Shown here piece by piece: positions 1 through 5,374 of a stretch of DNA of 5,428 nt. Source of the stretch: JAVXNW01 sp036645575. GTDB taxonomy: Bacteria; Bacillota; Clostridia; Christensenellales; Aristaeellaceae. The stretch spans positions 1 through 5,428 of the forward strand of contig JAVXNW010000137.1 in NCBI GenBank assembly GCA_036645575.1, in the 5' to 3' direction. The translations under genes were made by a program, and so were the position numbers. Within the stretch, counting starts at the first letter, position 1, and each line of letters opens with the position of its first letter. Below the pieces are notes generated by a model. It had not been told where the DNA came from, did not search any database, and worked only from the letters and a program-made list of their open reading frames with translations.

Positions 1-38
1 AGCCCCACCCCTCCGCGTTCAATAACCCGCGTGAGCGC
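1..38 (-). repeat. Dispersed repeat, left copy, flank segment
   Basis: Bases 12-38 are identical to 5289-5315 (27 nt). The similarity continues leftward through AGCCCC with a two-base length difference, matching 5280-5315. In the right copy this segment begins with the right arm of a GC-rich hairpin; here the other arm would lie outside the window. It joins the hairpins at 40-87 to make one composite repeat copy. Confidence -1.
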
Positions 39-39
39 A

Positions 40-87
40 GCACGACGCCGCAGCGTCGTGCGTCAGCCCGGCACCGCAGTGCCGGGC
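40..87 (-). terminator. Two tandem UNCG hairpins at the operon 3' end; possible terminator without U-tract
   Basis: Two perfect 9-bp stems follow each other. The first in transcription order pairs 66-74 with 79-87 (loop 75-78); the second pairs 40-48 with 53-61 (loop 49-52). On the minus strand both loops read TGCG closed by a C-G pair, the extra-stable C(UNCG)G class. The first stem overlaps the last seven codons of the membrane protein gene and abuts its TGA (63-65). No run of T follows on the minus strand, so a classical intrinsic terminator is not shown. Roles in 3'-end stabilisation, Rho-linked termination or as a repeat remnant are alternatives. Confidence -1.
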
Positions 88-2021
88 GGCGCTACGGCTA
101 AAATCGTCGTCTCGTCATTCTCGAACACCACGCGGTACTGCGCCTCCAGCTGCGCGTCGTCTACCTCAAACTGACTATATTCATACGCCGACAGGTACAC
201 ATAGTCCACGCCGTACTGGGCGTACAGGTTCGCACTCTGCTTGGGCGATTCATACATCTGCGTCGCCGCGCTCAGCGGCGCGTCGTAGTCGATCCCGTGA
301 AAATACAGGTAGGTCGCCGTGCCGCACACCAGCTTGCGCCCCGTCAGCGCCGCAATCGCGTTGTTGTGCTGCGTGCCCGTCAACACCACCGCGTCCATCG
401 GCGCGTTTTCCTCGATAAATTTCGCCGCCGCGACTTCGTCTTCCGAAAACAACACGTACTGCGAAACCACCTCGCGCGCAAGCGTCAGCCCACCCGACGC
501 AAGACACACCGCCATGAACAGCGCCGCCAGCATCCCGCGCCCGCGCACGCCCGATAGCCTGCGCCACATCATCATCAGCAGCGCGCCCACCGCCGGCAGC
601 ATCGTCAGAAACGCCACGTAAAACAGCTTGTTGTTGTCGTAGATATTCGGCTGGAACTGGATGAACTCCGCCGCCGCATACACAAACAGCGCGCCTAGGC
701 ACAGGGGACGCAGCCGCTTCGGCAGGTTCAGCGCCGCTGGGATCATCAGCAGGTATACCGGCCCCACGTTCTTGATCCAGAACCACAGGTATCCGTCAAT
801 CAGCTGACCATTCTGGTTATTCACCCAATTGAACACGAACCTGAGCGCGCCACTGCCGGCCGTCTGCGGAAACGACCACGTGAGCAATTGCGGAAGCGCC
901 AGCGCGAGCGCCAGCCCTGCGTACACAAGGTAGTTGGCCATGGTGCGCGCGCGCTCCCGCTTGAGCGAAACCAGCTGCGCGATCATCGCGCCCGCGCTGA
1001 TCAGACCCAGCGCGAGAAACGAATGCGTATGGATCATCGGCATCAGCCCCGCCCACACGCCCAGCACCACAAAGTAAAAGCGACGCCGCGTCTTGATCGC
1101 GCGCGTGAGCAGGTACAGCGCCGGGAGCACCGCCATCCATCCCGCCAGCAGCGTGCGCTGCGGAATCATCAGATCCGCGATCACGTTGACCCAGCGCAAG
1201 TTGAGTTCCGGCATGTTGGTTGGCGTCTGGTAAAAGCCGGTCAGGCAGTTTTCAAGCGTGTTTACGCCGCCTGGCCACCCCTTTAGCAGCGACAGAAAGC
1301 CCAGTCCCCCATTTAAAAACACCAGCAGATAGGAAATAACCACCGCGCGCGCGTCCCGCGTGATTTCCCACGCGAACATCACAAAGCCCCAGAACACAAG
1401 CCCCATGCCAAGCGTGCTCGGCAGGATGAACGACAGCGCAAGCGGCGTGCCCAGCACGAGCATCGAGGCCGACAGCGCGTCAAATAAAAAGGGATATCCG
1501 AGCATGGTGCCCGGAAGGATCGTATATTCCGGGGGATAGCTCGCCCCGCGAAGCCCGGTCGCGATGCCCAGATGCAGCGGCAGATCGCCAAATGTGGACT
1601 GGCCTACGCACAGCGCGCCGTCCACGTTTTGCAGCGTGTGCGTATACGCAAGGTATCCGCCCAACAGCAGAAAAGGCACCACCAAGCACAGCGTCAGCTT
1701 GATCGGCGCTTCCTTGTTCCGTCGCGTCAGGCGACCAAGCGCGCCCCGCGCATCATCTAACCGCGCGCGCCTTCTATCGGTCAGCCACCGCGCCATCCAG
1801 ATTCCGCCCGTCCCTAGCGCGCCCGCGCCCAGCGCCCAATACTGCGCCGCCTGATTGAACGTAAGCGCAAACGCAAACAGCGACGGCAGCCACATCATCA
1901 TCATGAACCCCAGCACGCACCCGAACCACGCCCGGCTCTGTCGGCCGAGCATCGGAAAGAGCCGCCAGGCGCTCAAGACGCCCAGCAGCAAAAACCCGCC
2001 TAAGAGACATATGCCGCCCAT
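63..2021 (-). CDS. Polytopic membrane protein, GT-C-type glycosyltransferase-like
   Basis: A 652-residue integral membrane protein, probably transferring a sugar from a polyprenyl-phosphate donor outside the membrane; donor and acceptor cannot be told. About 14-15 hydrophobic segments are visible, roughly at 4-22, 31-55, 60-79, 109-127, 183-219 (two), 226-246, 290-308, 315-351 (two), 362-383, 411-431, 438-456, 467-485 and 497-514. The loop after the 109-127 segment contains N-V-D134 and F-G-D146-L-P-L-H150, the position and style of acidic residues in GT-C enzymes. H331-T-H333 and the N-I-Y-D462-N-N-K465 motif near the last spans also resemble this superfamily. Residues about 515-652 form a soluble alpha/beta tail. 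The ATG at 2021 is chosen because it lies 2 nt after the stop of the preceding peptidase with GAGGGG 6 nt upstream; a longer GTG start at 2096 would lie inside that gene. The final PGTAVPG is encoded by a repeat hairpin. The GT-C assignment rests on pattern, not a database match. Confidence -1.
   Translation of the reverse strand: MGGICLLGGFLLLGVLSAWRLFPMLGRQSRAWFGCVLGFMMMMWLPSLFAFALTFNQAAQYWALGAGALGTGGIWMARWLTDRRRARLDDARGALGRLTRRNKEAPIKLTLCLVVPFLLLGGYLAYTHTLQNVDGALCVGQSTFGDLPLHLGIATGLRGASYPPEYTILPGTMLGYPFLFDALSASMLVLGTPLALSFILPSTLGMGLVFWGFVMFAWEITRDARAVVISYLLVFLNGGLGFLSLLKGWPGGVNTLENCLTGFYQTPTNMPELNLRWVNVIADLMIPQRTLLAGWMAVLPALYLLTRAIKTRRRFYFVVLGVWAGLMPMIHTHSFLALGLISAGAMIAQLVSLKRERARTMANYLVYAGLALALALPQLLTWSFPQTAGSGALRFVFNWVNNQNGQLIDGYLWFWIKNVGPVYLLMIPAALNLPKRLRPLCLGALFVYAAAEFIQFQPNIYDNNKLFYVAFLTMLPAVGALLMMMWRRLSGVRGRGMLAALFMAVCLASGGLTLAREVVSQYVLFSEDEVAAAKFIEENAPMDAVVLTGTQHNNAIAALTGRKLVCGTATYLYFHGIDYDAPLSAATQMYESPKQSANLYAQYGVDYVYLSAYEYSQFEVDDAQLEAQYRVVFENDETTILAVAPPGTAVPG
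66..87 (-). repeat. Conserved repeat hairpin, left copy (overlaps gene 3' end)
   Basis: GCCCGGCAC and GTGCCGGGC pair around a 4-nt loop. The same stem occurs at 5317-5340 and, with two changed bases, at 5166-5189. The loop is CGCA on the plus strand here against CGTA in the other copies, so the transcribed strand has UGCG instead of UACG, keeping the UNCG pattern. Confidence -1.
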
Positions 2022-2023
2022 GC

Positions 2024-3010
2024 TCAGCCCCTCATCAAAAAGGCCGCGAGCGTCTTGACACCCGCTTCCAGATCGTCTAGGCTGATCACCTCGCACGCCG
2101 AGTGCACATACCGGCTGGGAATCGACAGCGCGCCGCTTGGCACGCCCGAACGGGTCTGGTGGATCGCGCCCGCGTCGGTGCCGCCGCCAAACAGGATCTC
2201 GCGCTGGTGCGCGGCCCCCGCGCCTTCCGCCGCCGCCTCAAGCGCCGCGACCACTTCCCCCGCGCAGATCACCGACGAGTCCATCACCTTGATCGCGATG
2301 CCGCCGCCTATTTTCATCGGCAGGCGCTCCCCTTTGGGCGTGTCCCCGACCAGCGTCACGTCAAGGGCAATGCCCACGTCCGGGTCCACGTCGTAGGCCG
2401 CCGCCCGCGCGCCGCGCAGCCCCACTTCCTCCTGCGACGTGAACACCGCCACCACCTCGTTTGGGCAGTTGGTCACTGCTTGCAGCGCGCCGATCAGCAG
2501 CGCGCACCCCGCGCGGTTGTCCATCGCCGGCGCGCACACGCACCGGTTCATGAGATGCGTGCATTCCGGCGCGTACACCGCCATGTCGCCCAGCGCCACC
2601 CGCGAAAGCGCGTCCGCCCGGTCCGCTGCGCCGATGTCGATGAACAGCTTGAGCATCGTCGTGTCCGTCGGGCTATCGCCCTCCACCTCGCACGAGACCA
2701 CGCCGCTCATGCCGTTTTCAAACACGACCCGGCGGTTGAGCGAATTGCGCCGATAGATGCCGCCCACGTTGTGCACCCGCAAAAAGCCGTGCTTATCCAC
2801 GTCTGTCACGATAAAGCCGATCTGGTCCATGTGCGCCGCCAGCATGATCCGCTTGCCCGCGCCGTGCTTGCGCGCGATCAGGTTGCCCAGCGCGTCGGTG
2901 CGCAGCTCATCCACATACGGCCTGATAAGCCCCTCAATCACCGCGCGCACCTTGTCCTCATGCCCCGACGGCCCGTACGCGGCGAGCACTTTCTCCAATA
3001 GTTCCTTCAT
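2024..3010 (-). CDS. M42 family metallo-aminopeptidase A
   Basis: A 328-residue cytosolic aminopeptidase of the M42 (TET/glutamyl aminopeptidase, often mislabelled endoglucanase) family, which trims short peptides inside hollow dodecamers using two divalent metals. The full set of active-site residues is visible: H60 and D62 in AAHMDQIG, bridging D164 in AMDNRAG, general base E194 and ligand E195 in SQEEVGLRGA, D217 in ALDVT, and H303 in RYVHSACE. GGGTDAGA at 275-282 is also typical. Length is normal for the family and there is no signal peptide. The start is the ATG at 3010, one nt after the stop of peptidase B, with GAGGAG 10 nt upstream inside the B gene; a TTG 24 nt further up is less likely. 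It is the most canonical of the three paralogs here. Peptide specificity cannot be read from the sequence. Family assignment is very secure. Confidence -1.
   Translation of the reverse strand: MKELLEKVLAAYGPSGHEDKVRAVIEGLIRPYVDELRTDALGNLIARKHGAGKRIMLAAHMDQIGFIVTDVDKHGFLRVHNVGGIYRRNSLNRRVVFENGMSGVVSCEVEGDSPTDTTMLKLFIDIGAADRADALSRVALGDMAVYAPECTHLMNRCVCAPAMDNRAGCALLIGALQAVTNCPNEVVAVFTSQEEVGLRGARAAAYDVDPDVGIALDVTLVGDTPKGERLPMKIGGGIAIKVMDSSVICAGEVVAALEAAAEGAGAAHQREILFGGGTDAGAIHQTRSGVPSGALSIPSRYVHSACEVISLDDLEAGVKTLAAFLMRG
2028..2033 (-). promoter_or_regulatory. Ribosome binding site of the membrane protein gene
   Basis: GAGGGG on the minus strand lies 6 nt before the ATG at 2021 and inside the last codons of peptidase A. 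It supports the 652-residue start over a GTG 75 nt further upstream. Confidence -1.
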
Positions 3011-3011
3011 C

Positions 3012-4049
3012 TTAACCACGCTCCTCGCTTTCAAAGGCCGCGCCTTCCATTAAAAAGGCGCGCGCCAGCGCATATTGCGCCTCGACGTCCATGAGACTGC
3101 ACACGCTCGACGGCGAATGGATGTACCGGCAGGGGACCGACAAGGACGCCACCGCGAGCGGCCCTTTCGCGCCCTGCACCGCGCCCGCGTCGTTGCCGCC
3201 CGCGACAAATTGCTTGAACTGCCACGCGATTCCCTCGCGCTGCGCGCACGCCTTGAGCGCCCGCAATAGCCCCGGATGCGCGATCGTCGTTCGGTCCATG
3301 AACGAGAGCGCGACCCCCGCGCCCGCGCGCGTCACCTGCAAGTGCTCCGGCACGTGGCCTAGGTCATTGGCCGTCGTGCCCTCCAGGATCAGCGCGCACC
3401 GCGCCGCGTCTACCTGACGCGCCACAACCCCCGCGCCGCGCAGACCCACTTCCTCCTGCACCGTGAACGCGTACGTCACGTCGCACGTGAAGCGCTCCCG
3501 CATGAGGCGCAGCAAATTGTAGCAGCCGACCCGGTCGTCGAGCGCCTTCGCCCGCACAAACCCCTCGCCAAACGCCAGATAGTCCCCCGCAAGCGCGATG
3601 TAGTCGCCGGGCTTTACCAGCTGTTCGGCGCTTGCCTTGTCCTTTGCGCCGATGTCCACAGACAGGTCCCGGTGCGTGAGCGGCGTTGCCCGCTCCTCCC
3701 GCGTCTGCAGGTGAATGGCCTTCGCCCCGATCACGCCCGGGATCCCCTTTTCGCCCACCGTCACGCGCTTGGACACCAGCACGCGCGGATCGATCCCGCC
3801 GACCGGATCATACGCAATCAGCCCCTCGTCCGTCACGCCCAGCGCCATCAGCCCCACTTCGTCCATGTGGCTGAGCAGCAGCACATGCCCGCTGCCCGGG
3901 CGCGTGCCTGCCTTAAACGCCAGCAGATTGCCCATTTTGTCCACGCGCGTCCTGTCGCAACACTGCGCCGCCTCGCGCAATATCGCTGCCCGAACCGCTT
4001 GCTCGTTTCCCGATACGCCGTTTAACTGCGTAAGTTCGCTCAGTTCCAT
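3012..4049 (-). CDS. M42 family metallo-aminopeptidase B (Glu-ligand variant)
   Basis: A 345-residue M42 peptidase, middle of the three tandem paralogs. Visible active-site residues are H61 and D63 in LSHMDEVG, bridging D171 in ALDDRVG, E199/E200 in VQEEVGLRGA, and H311 in CRYIHSPSS. At the position where its neighbours have Asp in an (A/I)xDVT motif, this protein reads LILE223GTT, so the metal ligand is probably Glu. The Asp-to-Glu change is chemically conservative, and related M20 enzymes of the same clan use Glu there. The residue four after the final His is Ser rather than the Glu seen in A and C. Start is the ATG at 4049, overlapping the end of peptidase C by 10 nt, with GGGAGG 7 nt upstream; a TTG at 4064 is rejected. 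It ends SEERG, whose codons contain the ribosome binding site for peptidase A. Probably cytosolic and active; substrate preference unknown. Confidence -1.
   Translation of the reverse strand: MELSELTQLNGVSGNEQAVRAAILREAAQCCDRTRVDKMGNLLAFKAGTRPGSGHVLLLSHMDEVGLMALGVTDEGLIAYDPVGGIDPRVLVSKRVTVGEKGIPGVIGAKAIHLQTREERATPLTHRDLSVDIGAKDKASAEQLVKPGDYIALAGDYLAFGEGFVRAKALDDRVGCYNLLRLMRERFTCDVTYAFTVQEEVGLRGAGVVARQVDAARCALILEGTTANDLGHVPEHLQVTRAGAGVALSFMDRTTIAHPGLLRALKACAQREGIAWQFKQFVAGGNDAGAVQGAKGPLAVASLSVPCRYIHSPSSVCSLMDVEAQYALARAFLMEGAAFESEERG
3021..3026 (-). promoter_or_regulatory. Ribosome binding site of M42 peptidase A
   Basis: GAGGAG on the minus strand lies 10 nt before the ATG at 3010 and codes for the Glu-Glu of the C-terminus of peptidase B. 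The stop of B (3012-3014) and this ATG are separated by one base. Confidence -1.
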
Positions 4050-5080
4050 TTGATCGCCTCCCAATCGCGCCCGATGTCGCCGATGAACAGCGCGAGCAGG
4101 CGCCCAAGCTCCTGAAGCGTCGCCTCCTCCAGCATCTCGACCGTCGTGTGCATGTATTTGAGCGGCACGCTGATCAGCAGCGTTGGAACGCCCTCACGCG
4201 ATATTTGCATGGGGTCCGCGTCGGTCGGGGTCACCCCCGCGCAAGGCTCGTCCACAAACGCGATGTGGTTGCGCGTCGCCGTCTCCACCAGCCGCGCGCG
4301 AAGCGCAGGGTGGATGTTCGGCCCGATCGCGATCGCCAGCTTCTCAAGCGGGAATGTCTGCCACTTATCCGCGCCCGGCATCGGCCCATGCGTCACGTCA
4401 ATGGCGATCGCCACGTCCGGCTCAAGCGCCCAGCACGCGGTCTGCGCGCCATAGCTGCCTACTTCCTCCCGCGTGCTTGCGACAAAGGCGACCTGCGCCT
4501 TTACGCGCGTCTCGTGCAGCCGTTTCGCCGCCTCCAACATGCCCGCGACGCACGCGCGGTCGTCGAGCGTCTTGCCCGCTAGCCGTCCATCCGCGAGCGC
4601 CACCAGCGGCCCGACCAGCCTGACCCGGTCGCCCACCCGCACGCGCGCGCGCGCCTGCGCGCCGGTAAGCCCTAGGTCGATGTGCAGATCCTTTAGCTGA
4701 ACCGCCTTTTTTTGATCTTCCGGACGCAGAAGGTGCGGCGGCTTTGCGCCGATCACGCCGTCAAGCGGCCCCTGCTGCGCGTCCACCACCACTGGCATGG
4801 CGGGCAGAATCCGCGTGTCCACGCCGCCCGAGCAGCCGAACCGCACGCTGCCGTCTTCCTCGATGTCCATGACGACCAGCCCGATCTCGTCCTGATGTGC
4901 CGCGACCAGAATGCGCGGCCCCGCGTCCCCCATCTCGGCAATCACGTTTTTCAGCTTGTCCACCCGCACGCTTTGGACAAACGGCTCAAACGCCTCCGCA
5001 ATTGCGCCGCCCACCACGTCCTCGTGCCCGGACAGCCCCGGCAGCGCCGTGATCGCCCGCAAAAAATCCTGAAGCTCCAT
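4040..5080 (-). CDS. M42 family metallo-aminopeptidase C, first gene of operon
   Basis: A 346-residue M42 peptidase and the promoter-proximal gene of the operon. Key residues are H62 and D64 in AAHQDEIG, bridging D173 in TLDDRA, E205/E206 in TREEVGSYGA, D228 in AIDVT, and H311 in KYMHTTVE, so a dinuclear centre is intact. Two places depart from the common family pattern: TREEVGSYGA replaces the usual QEEVGxRGA, and GVTPTDADP (282-290) replaces the GGxDAGA loop of A and B. These changes lie near the active site and may alter specificity. The C-terminal tail DWEAIKWN runs past the end of the usual fold and overlaps the next gene by 10 nt. Start is the ATG at 5080 with an AGGTG ribosome binding site 5 nt upstream. 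The in-frame GTG at 5104 coincides with the predicted transcription start, so it is unlikely. Probably cytosolic; a mixed particle with A and B is possible but not shown. Confidence -1.
   Translation of the reverse strand: MELQDFLRAITALPGLSGHEDVVGGAIAEAFEPFVQSVRVDKLKNVIAEMGDAGPRILVAAHQDEIGLVVMDIEEDGSVRFGCSGGVDTRILPAMPVVVDAQQGPLDGVIGAKPPHLLRPEDQKKAVQLKDLHIDLGLTGAQARARVRVGDRVRLVGPLVALADGRLAGKTLDDRACVAGMLEAAKRLHETRVKAQVAFVASTREEVGSYGAQTACWALEPDVAIAIDVTHGPMPGADKWQTFPLEKLAIAIGPNIHPALRARLVETATRNHIAFVDEPCAGVTPTDADPMQISREGVPTLLISVPLKYMHTTVEMLEEATLQELGRLLALFIGDIGRDWEAIKWN
4057..4062 (-). promoter_or_regulatory. Ribosome binding site of M42 peptidase B
   Basis: GGGAGG on the minus strand lies 7 nt before the ATG at 4049 and within the last codons of peptidase C. 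It decides the start and suggests translation is coupled across the 10-nt overlap. Confidence -1.
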
Positions 5081-5085
5081 TTTGT

Positions 5086-5090
5086 CACCT
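5086..5090 (-). promoter_or_regulatory. Ribosome binding site of M42 peptidase C
   Basis: AGGTG on the minus strand sits 5 nt before the ATG at 5080. It supports this start over the in-frame GTG at 5104, which would have essentially no leader. Confidence -1.
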
Positions 5091-5111
5091 GCTTTCAACG
5101 CCACTTCCTAC

Positions 5112-5140
5112 ATTATAACCCGATCCCGCAAATCTGACAA
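5112..5140 (-). promoter_or_regulatory. Sigma-70/SigA-type promoter of the M42 operon
   Basis: Read on the minus strand, TTGTCA (5135-5140, five of six consensus bases) is followed by a 17-nt spacer and a perfect TATAAT (5112-5117). The transcription start should fall near 5105-5106, leaving a leader of about 25 nt before the ATG at 5080. No extended -10 motif is present. A conserved repeat ends 13 bp upstream of the -35 box. No operator could be identified. Confidence -1.
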
Positions 5141-5153
5141 GCCTCAAAACAAT

Positions 5154-5203
5154 CGCGTGAGCGCCAGCATGGCACCGTAGTGCCGGGCTGCGCGAGACAG
5201 CCC
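5154..5203 (-). repeat. Dispersed repeat, promoter-proximal copy
   Basis: Fifty bases match 5305-5354 at 48 positions. The only difference is AT at 5169-5170 where the other copy has CC. This turns two G-C pairs of the central hairpin into an A-G mismatch and a T-G wobble, while the inner GGCAC/GTGCC stem and its CGTA loop (TACG on the minus strand) are kept. The copy ends 13 bp upstream of the operon -35 box. Confidence -1.
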
Positions 5204-5265
5204 CAACCTATAGGGCGATATACGAGAATGCCACAGCAAGGCCGTACAGCTCGAGGGGGTGGTGT
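5204..5265. other. Spacer between repeat copies, nothing recognised
   Basis: Apart from a short palindrome CCTATAGG (5207-5214), no gene, promoter or repeat could be identified here. The whole gene-free stretch 5081-5428 contains the operon leader and promoter, two repeat copies, two extra hairpins, this spacer, and an unexplained tail at 5375-5428. Confidence -1.
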
Positions 5266-5291
5266 GGAGGGGGGCGAGAAGCCCCTCCTCC
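5266..5291 (-). other. GC-rich hairpin beside the right repeat copy
   Basis: GGAGG and GGGGC (5266-5275) pair with GCCCC (5281-5285) and CCTCC (5287-5291) around a 5-nt loop at 5276-5280, with T5286 bulged, giving 10 bp. Its right arm overlaps the start of the repeat flank that also begins the window. No T-tract follows on either strand. Function unknown; it may be part of the repeat unit. Confidence -1.
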
Positions 5292-5304
5292 GCGTTCAAT
5301 AACC

Positions 5305-5354
5305 CGCGTGAGCGCCAGCCCGGCACCGTAGTGCCGGGCTGCGCGAGACAGCCC
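5305..5354 (-). repeat. Dispersed repeat, right copy with intact hairpin
   Basis: The core is an 11-bp perfect stem pairing 5316-5326 with 5331-5341 around loop 5327-5330 (TACG on the minus strand, closed by C-G). Skipping C5315 allows three more pairs (5312-5314 with 5342-5344). Together with the identical flank at 5289-5315 it defines the fullest copy in the window. Confidence -1.
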
Positions 5355-5374
5355 GAGTTCGGTCGGGCGGTCTC
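5345..5374. other. Imperfect 11-bp hairpin at the outer edge of the right repeat copy
   Basis: GAGAC (5345-5349) pairs with GTCTC (5370-5374), and GCCCGA (5351-5356) with TCGGGC (5363-5368), with one A-G mismatch (5350/5369) and a 6-nt loop. In the promoter-proximal copy the matching position keeps only GCCC...GGGC (5200-5203 with 5213-5216). It could be a terminator for an upstream minus-strand gene, but no clear T-tract is present. Confidence -1.

Noticed and set aside
1893..1904. CAT trinucleotide run giving four consecutive Met in the membrane protein
   Set aside because: It lies in a hydrophobic membrane segment, is short, and keeps the frame; chance is sufficient.
2102..3001. 299-residue frame on the plus strand opposite peptidase A
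   Set aside because: Its composition (Arg, His, Ala rich) is typical of the antisense of a GC-rich gene, and the opposite strand encodes a complete M42 enzyme with all catalytic residues.
4642..4654. Alternating CG run (13 nt) inside peptidase C
   Set aside because: It encodes an ordinary Ala-Arg-Ala-Arg-Val stretch in frame and is expected by composition in such a GC-rich gene; no sign of slippage.
2024..5080. Endoglucanase (CelM/FrvX-like) annotation for the three M42 genes
   Set aside because: This old label is attached to many M42 proteins, but the residues seen are those of dinuclear metallo-aminopeptidases and no glycosidase motif is present.
5081..5104. Longer N-termini for the four genes (GTG 5104, TTG 4064, TTG 3034, GTG 2096)
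   Set aside because: In every case an internal ATG has a good ribosome binding site at normal spacing. The extensions are non-ATG starts, and those of B, A and the membrane protein would lie well inside the preceding gene.
5154..5354. CRISPR-like repeats
   Set aside because: Only two copies lie near each other, about 151 bp apart, they are long hairpins without regular spacers, and no cas gene is present.
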